Shown here: positions 26,365 to 35,326 of the stretch, in pieces
Layout: every line of letters begins with the position of its first letter
Numbering within the stretch: the first letter of the stretch is position 1
Source: VBAS01 sp035318985
GTDB taxonomy: Bacteria > Bacteroidota > Bacteroidia > Chitinophagales > Chitinophagaceae
Length of the DNA: 50,224 bases
Direction of reading: 5' to 3'
Assembly (NCBI GenBank): GCA_035318985.1
Contig: DATHDP010000146.1
Location: 1 to 50,224 of the forward strand
The notes under the pieces: model-generated
What the model was told of the DNA's origin: nothing
What the model saw: the letters and a program-made list of their open reading frames with translations, nothing else
Database searches by the model: none
Translations under genes and position numbers: made by a program

Positions 26365-26507
26365 TCCATTTATCCTTTTTATTTCTTACAGTGATAAGTT
26401 CCTCTTAGTTTTTCTAAGATCAATTATTTTGATATTCGGAGGAGGCTCGCCTAGAAGAAATATTTCAGGAGATTGTTTCTGTCATTAGGGAAATTTGCAC
26501 TCTTAAT

Positions 26508-28010
26508 ATGTTTATGAAAAAGTATTTCATTTTCTTTCTTGTCCTGCTTCAAATTTTATCTTTCACCAAAGTAAAAGCCCAGGACGATCCTGACAAAAGA
26601 GTTTTTCAACCTGGTGAGATGCAACAGGATTTTAATTACCTGCGAAACGCATTGGAAGAAACTCATCCCGGGTTGTATATGCATCATACCAAAGAAGAGA
26701 TGCAGTATAAAATGGACAGCCTGTATAATTTGCTTGATAAGCCAAAGTCATTTTTTGATTTTTATAAAATTGTATCGTATTTAATCGCCGAAGTAAAATG
26801 TGAACACACGTATTGCAATCCTTATGGCGCCGATTACAGAAAACAGGCTATTCAATGGAAATTAATTCCGTTTCAATTATTTTTTTTGAATGGCAAAGCG
26901 TATATGACGGTGAACCGCACGACAGATACAAGCATTCATTTTGGCGACGAAGTCTTAACTATCAACCACCATCCTGTTGACAGCATTGTACAGGTGATCT
27001 TTAAATATTTGCCCGCAGACGGCAACATGGAATCGAGCAAAGAAGTTGCAATCTCTGATCTTGATTTCAACCTTTATTATTACTTGTTTATTGAACAGCC
27101 ATCTGCTTATGATATTGAATTCAAAAATGCACAAGGACAAATATTCTCCGGTCATTTTGATACTGACCTAAAGCTTGAGGGAAATAAGAAAGCGGCATTA
27201 AAAAATCCGGTCAATAAATCAGTTCTTGAGCGGGCTAAGAAAAATGAAAAGCTGAAAAAGAATACATGCCGGCTTGAATTTGTAAGGGATAAGAGTACGG
27301 CCATTATTACGATAACCGAATTCGGAGGCGACCGGGAAAAACTTTTTAAGTTGTATGATAATTTTTTTACAGAGATCCAGAAAGAGAATCCTGCTAATCT
27401 TATAATTAATCTTGCTTACAACGGTGGCGGCGATGAAGAATATGCCTGCGAATTATTGAGTTATTTAATTGACAAGCCAACACGATTTATAGAAAGCGAA
27501 TATCTTATAAATGATGATGATAGCTTTTTTAAGATCAGCAATCTTCCGGCTGATGTTAAAAGCAATAAATATGCTTTTATTGACAGCGCAGCGGATGGAA
27601 AGATTTATGCAAAAGGCGGAACAAAGTATTCATTAGAATTAAAAACTTTTGATCCCAAGCCAAATGGTTTTCATGGCCATGTATATTTTTATGTAAATGG
27701 CGGAACATCTTCTGCTGCTTCAACTTTCGCCGGCAATGCAAAGAGCCATCATCTTGCAACAATTGTTGGCAATGAAACCGCAGGATGTTACATTGGCGGC
27801 GGCACTACAAACGGGTTGGACCTGACTTTGCCAAATTCAAAAATTAATGCCCATACTTCTATCGTGTATTGCAAATTTGCCACAACGGGCGGAGATAAGG
27901 ACCGCGGCGTTCTTCCTGATTATTATTTCATTCCAACCCTTTTGGAATTAGTAAATGGCAACACAAGCTGGAAAAATTTTATTTATGATCTGATCAGCAA
28001 AGGGAAATAA
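26508..28010 (+). CDS. Exported S41-family peptidase
   Basis: 500 residues (ATG at 26508 or 26514; both give the same signal peptide ending KVKA before QDD). The N-terminal helical region has DFNYLRNALEETHPGLY, a common opening in this family. The protease core has NLIINLAYNGGGDEEYA and VYFYVNGGTSSAASTFAG, where the first Ser of TSSAAS is the likely nucleophile, followed by GNETAGCYIGGG. No PDZ domain is obvious. Probably periplasmic; the substrate is unknown. 142 nt of mostly featureless intergenic DNA precede it. Confidence 0.85.
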   Translation: MFMKKYFIFFLVLLQILSFTKVKAQDDPDKRVFQPGEMQQDFNYLRNALEETHPGLYMHHTKEEMQYKMDSLYNLLDKPKSFFDFYKIVSYLIAEVKCEHTYCNPYGADYRKQAIQWKLIPFQLFFLNGKAYMTVNRTTDTSIHFGDEVLTINHHPVDSIVQVIFKYLPADGNMESSKEVAISDLDFNLYYYLFIEQPSAYDIEFKNAQGQIFSGHFDTDLKLEGNKKAALKNPVNKSVLERAKKNEKLKKNTCRLEFVRDKSTAIITITEFGGDREKLFKLYDNFFTEIQKENPANLIINLAYNGGGDEEYACELLSYLIDKPTRFIESEYLINDDDSFFKISNLPADVKSNKYAFIDSAADGKIYAKGGTKYSLELKTFDPKPNGFHGHVYFYVNGGTSSAASTFAGNAKSHHLATIVGNETAGCYIGGGTTNGLDLTLPNSKINAHTSIVYCKFATTGGDKDRGVLPDYYFIPTLLELVNGNTSWKNFIYDLISKGK

Positions 28011-28041
28011 TTTATCTAAATCATCTTTAAGCCAACCATCG

Positions 28042-28467
28042 TTAATCATCTTCCCAAACCAGCGAATTTATCCTCCATCCATTTTTCGTCTTTATAAATT
28101 GGAAAAATTTGGTTCCTGTTTCTGTAAATAATTTTCCAGAAAGGTTACCGCTTTTTTGATACCTGGATCGTCGCTGAGCAATATGCCCTATGATCTGTGT
28201 CTCTTCGTGCAGTTCCAGTTCCTGGAAATTTGTAAGAGTTCCGTCAGAAAGAATTGCCTTGCGTGGTTCAATGAAATTGGTAAGGTTATATACAACCTCG
28301 GTTAATCCTGTTTTTTTGATAATTGTTATTTCCGGGATACAGATCTTTCGGGCAATTGTCCAATCTGGAATTTTATTGTCTGTGTTATCGAACAGGTTAA
28401 AGAATTGCTTTGTGAGATCATTGATCTCTATTTTATCGGCAGCGTGAGTGACAATGTTTGGATCCAT
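28042..28467 (-). CDS. NTF2/SnoaL-like small protein
   Basis: 141 residues, without signal peptide. The N-terminal helix (IEINDLTKQFFNLFDN) and the C-terminal strands (GTKFFQFIKTKNGWRINSLVWEDD) fit the SnoaL/DUF4440 arm of the NTF2 fold: helix first, then FF-FVKT-GWRI-L-W. Catalytic function cannot be deduced. It shares the minus strand with the plug-like protein gene 39 nt upstream and may be co-transcribed. Confidence 0.68.
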   Translation of the reverse strand: MDPNIVTHAADKIEINDLTKQFFNLFDNTDNKIPDWTIARKICIPEITIIKKTGLTEVVYNLTNFIEPRKAILSDGTLTNFQELELHEETQIIGHIAQRRSRYQKSGNLSGKLFTETGTKFFQFIKTKNGWRINSLVWEDD

Positions 28468-28506
28468 TTTCTATTCAGAGGATAGTAGCTTGGGAAGAAA
28501 TCACTT

Positions 28507-29013
28507 CTAGTTTTTGTCTTTGGTTTTCGTAATAATATTTATAAATCGTTCGCATGAATTTGCATCTTCTGCATTTGTCCAATGCCGGTCAGTTGTAATT
28601 TGAACATCTTCGATCTCTGAACATTCAATTAATATTAGTTGTGTCTGTCTGATCAAAGTTTTGTTGATGCAAATCCTCAATTTTCTATCCTCAGCACTGA
28701 TTTTATGATTGTCAAGAATTCTGTCTATACGAAGAAATTGAATATTTTTTTTCGGTTGAATAATTATAACACCATCTTTGGCTTCATCACCGTATTTTGA
28801 TATCGCAGGAGGGCCCTTTAAAATATTAATTGATTCAATTTTATCCGGATCAAGTACAAGATATGATATGTCAGTTTTAAAGCTGTCAACGAAAACCAAT
28901 GGGTTGATCTTGTTAATGGGGCCGCACCCGGCGTCAAGGCAAATTCTTTTTTGCCCGCTTGCTGAATTAAGAAGGAATATCAGAAAATTGATACATAAGA
29001 TGCAGTTTCTCAT
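28507..29013 (-). CDS. Orphan TonB-plug-like exported protein
   Basis: 168 residues from the ATG at 29013, which yields a signal peptide RNCILCINFLIFLLNSASG before Gln; an upstream in-frame ATG at 29106 gives a poor leader. The central part (LVLDPDKIESINILKGPPAI, then SKYGDEAKDGVIIIQPK) is very like the end of a TonB-receptor plug domain, where the consensus is I.SIEVLKG.SA..YG..A.NGVI.I.TK. No barrel follows. Role unknown; a periplasmic adaptor or decoy is possible. Confidence 0.65.
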   Translation of the reverse strand: MRNCILCINFLIFLLNSASGQKRICLDAGCGPINKINPLVFVDSFKTDISYLVLDPDKIESINILKGPPAISKYGDEAKDGVIIIQPKKNIQFLRIDRILDNHKISAEDRKLRICINKTLIRQTQLILIECSEIEDVQITTDRHWTNAEDANSCERFINIITKTKDKN

Positions 29014-29156
29014 AAATTTTTTATAACGGCTACTTGTTAAAGGTAATTGCAATTGTTCAGTCGTAAATATGGCGACGAATATTTCTAATAACCACTGCCA
29101 ATTCATATCCTAGGAAATCCAATTATGCCCTATCTTAGAGAGCTATAACCCACCGA

Positions 29157-31223
29157 ATGGCAAAGGAATATACTTTTATAAACAGGGATCTAAGCTGGCT
29201 GAGTTTTAATCATCGTGTATTGCTGGAAGCAGCTGATGAATCAGTGCCGTTGTATAGCCGCATCCAATTTCTTTCTATCTTCTCATCAAACCTGGATGAG
29301 TTTTTCAGAGTTCGCATGCCATCCATTTATGCATTCTCCAGTATCAATGCTAAAAAAACTTCGTTGCGGGAAGAATACCCGGAGAATCTTTCTCAAACAG
29401 TGATCGATTATTTACAGGGTCACCTCGAAGATTTCGGAAGAATATTTACAAAACAAATTTTACCCGCTCTCGAAGAAAACAATATTCATCTTTATTACGG
29501 CGATAACATAAGAGCTGAGCATAAGGAAACTGTATTGGATTTTTTTCTATCAAGAGTATTATCATTTCTGCAGCCGGTAATTCTTAAAAAAGAAAACCAC
29601 GGAAATATCTTTCTTGAAAACAACTACCTGTATTTTATAGTTGATATTGAGGACTCGGATGTTCCGGGTGTTCATGAATATGCATTGCTGAATATTCCAT
29701 CCGATCAATTGCCACGTTTTTCTGAATTACCAAAGGTTGAAGACAAGTATTATTTACTTTTTCTTGATGATGTGATCCGTGAGAATCTTGCGGAAGTATT
29801 CCCGGGTTATAAAGTCCATGGAGCCTACAGTGTAAAACTTACCCGTGATGCAGAATTAAATATTGAAGATGAATTCACCGGTGATCTTGCTGAAAAAATT
29901 GAAAGGCAATTGGGAAAAAGAGATGTGGGCTCTTCTACACGTTTTTTATTTGAAAACAGCATGCCGCCGGAAATAAGAGATTTTGTAAAACAATATTTTG
30001 ATGTAAGAGAGGAAGAAATGGTAGCAGGTGGCCGTTATCATAATTTGAAAGATCTGGGTGGCCTGATGAATCCAACAGGAAAAAAATTGACATACGATTC
30101 ATGGCCATCAGTTCCGCATCCAGGCTTTAACACGCATCGCTCTATTTTTGAAACGATCGCAAAAAATGAACTGCTGCTCCATTTGCCCTATCATTCTTAT
30201 AATTATATTCTTCGCTTTTTTAACGAGGCTGCTATTGACCCGCAGGTAAAAGAGATCTATGTAACCCTTTACAGGGTTGCAGCTAATTCACATATTGTAA
30301 ACGCATTGATCAGTGCAGCAAAAAATGGAAAGAAAGTAACCGTGTTCGTTGAGTTGAAGGCAAGATTTGATGAGGCCAATAATTTGAAATGGTCGAAGAA
30401 AATGAAAACCGCAGGAGTGAAGATCATTAATAGCATACCCGGCCTGAAAGTGCATGCAAAAATTGCGCTGGTAAAAAGATTTGAAGAGGGGAAGATGAAT
30501 AGCTATTCTTTACTCGCTACCGGCAATTTTAATGAAACGACGAGCAAGTTTTATACGGATCATGTTTTTTTTACTTCTGCAAAAGAGTTCAGCGATGAAT
30601 TACAGCAATTATTTTTATACCTGCAGTCACGATTGCAACCGGAGGAAGTTGAGAAATTAAAACTAAAGCATTTACTGATCTCGCAGTTCAACATGGTGAA
30701 GCGTTTTAGTAAAATGATCGATCGCGAAATAGAAAATGCAAAGGCAGGATTACCGGCTCATATCATTATCAAAGTAAATAATCTGCAGGAAAGAGAGATG
30801 ATCGAAAAATTATACGAGGCGAGTAATGCAGGTGTAAAAGTGGATCTGATCGTTCGAAGTATATGTTGCGTAGCCCCGGGCATTGAAGGACAAAGTGAAA
30901 ATATAACTATCCGCAGGATCGTTGACCGTTATTTGGAACATGCAAGAATATTTATGTTTTATAATAATGGGGATTCCGAATTTTATATGGGCAGCGCTGA
31001 TTGGATGAGTCGCAATCTTCATAGCCGGATCGAAGTAATATTCCCGATCTATGATGAAAAATTAAAAAAGCAGATCAGTGATATTCTGCAATTGCAATTA
31101 AGCGATACAAAAAAGGCAGTGTTGTTTAGAGCAGATCTGTCGAATGAAAAAATAGTTGCTGGGAATGATGATCCACATGCTTCACAGGAAGCAATCTATA
31201 GTTATGTAAAAAATCTCCAATAA
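29157..31223 (+). CDS. ppk1: Polyphosphate kinase 1
   Basis: 688 residues, full length. The N-domain opens INRDLSWLSFNHRVLLEA and FSSNLDEFFRVRM. The catalytic domains contain VTVFVELKARFDEANN and the autophosphorylated His433 in PGLKVHAKIALV; the second conserved region has LEHARIFMFYNNG and YMGSADWMSRNL. It makes long-chain polyphosphate from ATP, reversibly, at the inner face of the membrane. The ORF begins 27 nt after a weak -7-like TATCTTAG. Confidence 0.96.
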   Translation: MAKEYTFINRDLSWLSFNHRVLLEAADESVPLYSRIQFLSIFSSNLDEFFRVRMPSIYAFSSINAKKTSLREEYPENLSQTVIDYLQGHLEDFGRIFTKQILPALEENNIHLYYGDNIRAEHKETVLDFFLSRVLSFLQPVILKKENHGNIFLENNYLYFIVDIEDSDVPGVHEYALLNIPSDQLPRFSELPKVEDKYYLLFLDDVIRENLAEVFPGYKVHGAYSVKLTRDAELNIEDEFTGDLAEKIERQLGKRDVGSSTRFLFENSMPPEIRDFVKQYFDVREEEMVAGGRYHNLKDLGGLMNPTGKKLTYDSWPSVPHPGFNTHRSIFETIAKNELLLHLPYHSYNYILRFFNEAAIDPQVKEIYVTLYRVAANSHIVNALISAAKNGKKVTVFVELKARFDEANNLKWSKKMKTAGVKIINSIPGLKVHAKIALVKRFEEGKMNSYSLLATGNFNETTSKFYTDHVFFTSAKEFSDELQQLFLYLQSRLQPEEVEKLKLKHLLISQFNMVKRFSKMIDREIENAKAGLPAHIIIKVNNLQEREMIEKLYEASNAGVKVDLIVRSICCVAPGIEGQSENITIRRIVDRYLEHARIFMFYNNGDSEFYMGSADWMSRNLHSRIEVIFPIYDEKLKKQISDILQLQLSDTKKAVLFRADLSNEKIVAGNDDPHASQEAIYSYVKNLQ

Positions 31224-31232
31224 TTTAATTAC

Positions 31233-31811
31233 TTATTCTTTCAATGATCTTTCAATATTTCTATCGGGCATTAGCCACATGATTGCGACAAGAATAATAA
31301 GAATACCTCCAATTAATGCACTAATAAATGAAAGGCCGATAGCTGCAGTATAAATTATGCAGGACAGTGTACCTTTTCTTGATTGCTTTTTCAGTACTTC
31401 AAGTAGAGCAGTGTTGTCACGATTGCAATCTTTAATTACGAGCAACAAAATATAATAAGCAATGCCGCAGAGATCTAGTAGTAACGCATAAGTTGCAAGT
31501 GTGTTTTTTTCAAAATGATTTTCTCCCATCCATGCCGTGGCAAACGGAATAAGAGAGAGCCAGAAAAGCAAATGAAGATTGGCCCACAGAATACCGCCTC
31601 TTACTTCTTTAATAGTATGTACAAGATGATGGTGATTCCCCCAATATATACCTAACATAAGAAAGCTAACAGCATAGCTGAGAAATACAGGCCATAGTTT
31701 CATCAATGCATCAAAGCTTGTATCATGCGGCACTTTTAATTCCAGTACCATGATGGTAATGATAATTGCAATGACTGCATCACTAAATGCTTCAAGACGG
31801 GTTTTGGTCAT
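31233..31811 (-). CDS. TMEM175 (DUF1211) family potassium channel-like protein
   Basis: 192 residues. It opens with KTRLEAFSDAVIAIIITI, the RxxxFSD signature of TMEM175 helix 1, and has about six hydrophobic helices with VSFLMLGIYWGNHHHLVH in helix 3. Bacterial members form tetrameric potassium-permeable channels. It is convergent with ppk1 (9 nt between stop codons). A second family member is at 39499-40158. Confidence 0.88.
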   Translation of the reverse strand: MTKTRLEAFSDAVIAIIITIMVLELKVPHDTSFDALMKLWPVFLSYAVSFLMLGIYWGNHHHLVHTIKEVRGGILWANLHLLFWLSLIPFATAWMGENHFEKNTLATYALLLDLCGIAYYILLLVIKDCNRDNTALLEVLKKQSRKGTLSCIIYTAAIGLSFISALIGGILIILVAIMWLMPDRNIERSLKE

Positions 31812-31864
31812 ACAGCGAATTTATGTACAACCAGTAATAATTCAAGTTTTGTTTAACCTGGAGA

Positions 31865-32365
31865 TCATTTAACCGGCGCTATCTTTCCGGAAAAGTCGAT
31901 GGCACTTCGATTCGTCATTGTAAAGTTTGCCTGTGCAGATCCGTTATCAAAAAAAGTAAAATTCATGGATTGAACTTCGGAATTAGAAGGTTTGATGGTC
32001 ACCAGCCAGCCGCCTTTTTTTCTTTTTTCTTTGGTGATCTTGAAATCTGTGGATTTAAAATCCAGTGGATCTTGATTGCTGGCCCCAGCTCCGGAAGTGA
32101 GTCTGCCATAATAGGGCAGTGCAACAATTAATGTATCCTTACGACAATGTACATAATAACTACCGGTGATGTATCTTCTTTGCCCGGAAAGAGGCTGGGC
32201 ATACTCTGCTGTAAAATCCCATCTGTCATTATCGATCGCCTGCGCTATTTCATCTTGTATAAAAGAGGAGGATTGCTGCCTGACAAATGAACTGCCAGTA
32301 ACAAAAACCAGTATTAAAAAGCATCCTGCGAATAGTATAAGCTGTTTCTTTTTTATTAGTCTCAT
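31865..32365 (-). CDS. DUF4251 domain exported protein
   Basis: 166 residues from the ATG at 32365; upstream in-frame ATGs add a polar stretch before the hydrophobic leader, so the later start is favoured. The leader (LILFAGCFLILVFVTGSSF) precedes the DUF4251 core: WDFTAEYAQPLSGQRRYITG, SYYVHCRKDTLIVALPYYGR, and NFTFFDNGSAQANFTMTNRS with SGKIAPV at the end. The family is periplasmic, Bacteroidota-restricted and without known function. Confidence 0.8.
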   Translation of the reverse strand: MRLIKKKQLILFAGCFLILVFVTGSSFVRQQSSSFIQDEIAQAIDNDRWDFTAEYAQPLSGQRRYITGSYYVHCRKDTLIVALPYYGRLTSGAGASNQDPLDFKSTDFKITKEKRKKGGWLVTIKPSNSEVQSMNFTFFDNGSAQANFTMTNRSAIDFSGKIAPVK

Positions 32366-32435
32366 AAAATTGCTTTTTAATTTGAAGTTATTCATTTTTA
32401 AAAAATGATTCAAATTTCATACCTGTTGTCTGAAA

Positions 32436-32996
32436 TTAAAATACATAACCGATCCTCAAATGTAAATTCGCTGTTGCTTCACTTTCATTACTATAATATC
32501 CTGCGGCTTTTGCAAAAATATATCTATAGCCAAATCCTAACCCCGCTTCATAATTAAAATGTGTTCCGATATTTCTTCTTATTCCGAAGGTTGGGATAAA
32601 TGAAATGTCACTAATAATGCTTATGTCTTTGACACTAGAAATCACAAACCAATCCGGATGATAACTTGTTTTGACCGAAATAAAATTCCCGCTGTTATTT
32701 GTAATGTTTTTTGATTTGGAATTCCTTTTGTTCAAATTGTAATAAAACCTGGGTTCTAAAGTTAAAACGGGGGTCAATAAAAATCCATCTTCGTCATAAA
32801 AAAATCCACCCCAAAATCCGGTGTCAAAACCTAATTCACTTCTTAATGCTATTTTATTGGACAACCTGGACTCATTATGTCCCCAAATTCCTAAAAATCC
32901 AGTTTGGATACCAAAGACAGATTTTTCAACGCTTACATTTTGTGCATTACAAAAGATGCTTAAACTTAGAAAAACTAAGATTATAATTTTTTTCAT
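32436..32996 (-). CDS. Small outer-membrane beta-barrel protein, uncharacterised
   Basis: 186 residues from the ATG at 32996, giving the signal peptide KKIIILVFLSLSIFCNA before QN. The mature part has amphipathic strands with alternating aromatic residues and ends GFGYRYIF...LHLRIGYVF, with a C-terminal Phe typical of barrels. It probably has eight strands. The gene follows one copy of a duplicated promoter element by about 20 nt. Confidence 0.7.
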   Translation of the reverse strand: MKKIIILVFLSLSIFCNAQNVSVEKSVFGIQTGFLGIWGHNESRLSNKIALRSELGFDTGFWGGFFYDEDGFLLTPVLTLEPRFYYNLNKRNSKSKNITNNSGNFISVKTSYHPDWFVISSVKDISIISDISFIPTFGIRRNIGTHFNYEAGLGFGYRYIFAKAAGYYSNESEATANLHLRIGYVF

Positions 32997-33017
32997 AATA
33001 AACTTCTGTATGGCAAC

Positions 33018-33049
33018 CGAAGATAATAAAGCTTCGGATGTTATTGCAA
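33018..33049 (-). promoter_or_regulatory. Duplicated promoter element, copy 1 (TTG-N21-TATCTTCG)
   Basis: On the minus strand TTG (33047-33049), 21 nt of spacer and TATCTTCG (33018-33025), one mismatch from TAnnTTTG. It overlaps the hairpin CCGAAG/CTTCGG (33017-33037, 9-nt loop). The whole homologous unit spans about 33017-33087. It drives the gene starting at 32996. Confidence 0.5.
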
Positions 33050-33140
33050 TTTGCAATTTCGAATCACACTGTTAATTGAACAACTACAATGGAACAAAAT
33101 TTTCTTATATGAAAGTTGGAAAGTTGTGCTCAATCGGAAT

Positions 33141-34235
33141 TCATCTACCGAATGCTTCACCTATGCGAAACGTAATGCTGTAGTCGTCTTTGCCTACAGC
33201 ACCGTCAATACCGATATTTATTTTTTCTTTAGGTAGCATTTTGAAACGAATGCCGGCACCCACCCCGGGAAGTAAATCATTATCGGGAATGTCAGAAAGT
33301 TTTGCAACTGCACTGGCAACGCCAGCAAAGGCCACCAAACCCCAGCGTTTATAAAAATTCCAGCGATACTCTGCCTGCAACGTATATATCTGGTTGTTGC
33401 GAAATTGCCCCTGCGAATATCCACGAATGTCGTCGCCACCTACTACACTTTGTCCTTCGAAAGGCACATCACCAGAAGCAATGTTGAGACTGGCCCGCAC
33501 AGCTAATATTTGCCTTTCATTTTTTTTGTTAAGGTTAAAGAATTGATTGTAGGTAAGTAAATATTTTTCAAATTCAAAATCGCTACCGGCCCAGCTTCTG
33601 TAAAATTGATTTTTAAAATTCAGGAACATTCCATGTGTAGGGTTTTGAACATGGTCCCGGGTATCATTAGTGATAATATAGCCCACATTATTCAGGGTAC
33701 TTATGCTTACCGAATCATTTCCCGACACATCAGGAAAAGCAAAGGAGGTAGTTGATTTAATAAATGAGGCTGTCGGACCGAAGTATACACGTTTGAAAAT
33801 ATTTCGTTGTACCTGTAATACCAAAAGGTTTGCTTTTGTTGAATAGTCATAAAAATTACCTGTTGAAGCAGCAGGATCTTCGAGGTAGTACTGAAAGTTG
33901 ATATCCATGGTACCTACCGCTGCAGTTATTCGCCACCGATCCTCAGCAAAATACAATTTCGAGAAACCCATGGCTACATAGCTTTTCTGCCCGGTGTACA
34001 TGCCAAAGAACCCGGTGTTCGAAGAAGGAGAGATAGTGTCCTTATTATTCAGTCTATAGTATTTGGATACTAGAGCACCCACAATAACACCCTGGGTGCG
34101 GTTATAATTGATCATAGGAATGGCTGCAATACTGCTTTCCTTTTTCTTTTTGACTGCTGCGCTTGAACGCTGGCCATTCACAAAAACAAATGTAAAGAGC
34201 AATAGGAAAAGAAGGTTTATGGTTTTTTGCATCAT
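33141..34235 (-). CDS. Omp85/BamA-TamA-type surface antigen, barrel only
   Basis: 364 residues. A signal peptide (LLFLLLFTFVFVNG, then QRS) is followed by a short basic linker and a 16-strand-like barrel. GGDDIRGYSQGQFR corresponds to the conserved VRGF/Y motif of the Omp85 barrel lumen, and GVGAGIRFKM and DYSITFRIGEAF match the last strands. POTRA domains are absent, so it is not BamA itself. Its role could be lipid or protein export, or a phospholipase-associated barrel. It is flanked by two copies of a repeat that look like promoters. Confidence 0.82.
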   Translation of the reverse strand: MMQKTINLLFLLLFTFVFVNGQRSSAAVKKKKESSIAAIPMINYNRTQGVIVGALVSKYYRLNNKDTISPSSNTGFFGMYTGQKSYVAMGFSKLYFAEDRWRITAAVGTMDINFQYYLEDPAASTGNFYDYSTKANLLVLQVQRNIFKRVYFGPTASFIKSTTSFAFPDVSGNDSVSISTLNNVGYIITNDTRDHVQNPTHGMFLNFKNQFYRSWAGSDFEFEKYLLTYNQFFNLNKKNERQILAVRASLNIASGDVPFEGQSVVGGDDIRGYSQGQFRNNQIYTLQAEYRWNFYKRWGLVAFAGVASAVAKLSDIPDNDLLPGVGAGIRFKMLPKEKINIGIDGAVGKDDYSITFRIGEAFGR

Positions 34236-34323
34236 AAAAATTTAGTTTGATGTCTAGTATTTGCAGGGCAGTTGTGATGATATTTTAAGCTGTTGTCGTT
34301 TTTGTTTATGACATACCAGCAGT

Positions 34324-34355
34324 CGAAGTTAATAAAGCTTCGGTTATTGGTGCAA
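34324..34355 (-). promoter_or_regulatory. Duplicated promoter element, copy 2 (TTG-N21-TAACTTCG)
   Basis: Minus-strand TTG (34353-34355), 21 nt of spacer and TAACTTCG (34324-34331). The homologous unit runs about 34324-34400 and shares AATAAAGCTTCGG, GCAATTT and GAATCACACTGTTA with copy 1. It drives the Omp85-type gene at 34235, with a leader of about 80 nt. Confidence 0.5.
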
Positions 34356-34513
34356 TTTACTATTTTTGAATCACACTGTTATTTAACCGTCGCCAACTAC
34401 GAGGATAACATTCAATCAGCTTTGCCGTTTCCGTAAACTTCGAGCATCACCAAGTAGTGGTCGAAGCTCAGTAATAAAAGGGTACTTTATTAAGTATTAA
34501 TTATTGAAATAGT

Positions 34514-35326
34514 GTGAAACGATATTATATTTTATTTTTTATTGTGCTGGGTATTAGAAATAGCTATTGCCAGTCAACATTAACAAAAGACTCGGTTGAA
34601 AAGCTGCTTACTACGAGTCCGGCATTTTCTATATACAAGGATAATTACTTTATAGTAGGTACTACTTTGCAGGAGCCCCCATCCAAATACAATTCCGATG
34701 TTAAGTTCCAGGTGAGTTTTAAACAACGCTTGACCAACAAACATGGTTGGTTGGGTTTCTTCCCATACCTGACGTATTCACAAAAATCGTTTTGGAATAT
34801 TTTTGTTAGTTCCAGTCCATTTGCAGAATCAAATTACAATCCGGCGTTGATTTTTACAAGACCAACATACAAAAATGGTAAGTTTAATGGTGCATTTTTA
34901 ATTAGCCTCGAACATGAATCAAATGGCCGTGATAGTACCGAGTCGAGGAGTTGGAATATTATTGCAGGAAGCTATGGAAAGCTATTTACATCTAGTATCT
35001 CCGCATCATTAAAATTATGGATACCATTAGGGTTACATGATAATCCAGATCTAATGGAATACATTGGCTATGGACAAGCCTCTTTATATTGGATCATAAA
35101 AGAAAACAAACTAACAGCAGATATGGTAGTTCGAAAAGGGGCTTCCTGGGATTGGAAGGGAAGCATTGAGGTAAATATAGCATATCGACCTTTTAAAAGC
35201 CACAACCAGTATATAATGTTACAATGGTTTAATGGTTATGCTGAGAGCCTTATTGATTACCAGGAGAAGCATAACATGCTGCGTATTGGCTTGGTGCTAA
35301 AACCCACGCTTTACAGATTTTATTGA
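34514..35326 (+). CDS. pldA: Outer-membrane phospholipase A (OMPLA)
   Basis: 270 residues with a GTG start at 34514. The signal peptide YYILFFIVLGIRNSYC precedes QS. The catalytic triad is at His134 and Ser136 (EHESNGRD) and Asn148 (RSWN). The His-Ser and Ser-Asn spacings (2 and 12) equal those of E. coli OMPLA. FFPYLTYSQKSFWNIF and QWFNGYAESLIDY are other family motifs. It hydrolyses phospholipids in the outer membrane outer leaflet. Its 3' end overlaps the convergent glycosylase gene by 30 bp. Confidence 0.93.
   Translation: MKRYYILFFIVLGIRNSYCQSTLTKDSVEKLLTTSPAFSIYKDNYFIVGTTLQEPPSKYNSDVKFQVSFKQRLTNKHGWLGFFPYLTYSQKSFWNIFVSSSPFAESNYNPALIFTRPTYKNGKFNGAFLISLEHESNGRDSTESRSWNIIAGSYGKLFTSSISASLKLWIPLGLHDNPDLMEYIGYGQASLYWIIKENKLTADMVVRKGASWDWKGSIEVNIAYRPFKSHNQYIMLQWFNGYAESLIDYQEKHNMLRIGLVLKPTLYRFY

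Noticed and set aside
28014..28040. Terminator between the S41 gene and the NTF2-like gene
   Set aside because: No stem longer than 4 bp and no T tract.
33017..34400. Composite transposon or insertion sequence flanked by direct repeats
   Set aside because: No transposase or target-site duplication; the enclosed gene is an ordinary barrel protein and the repeats look like promoters.
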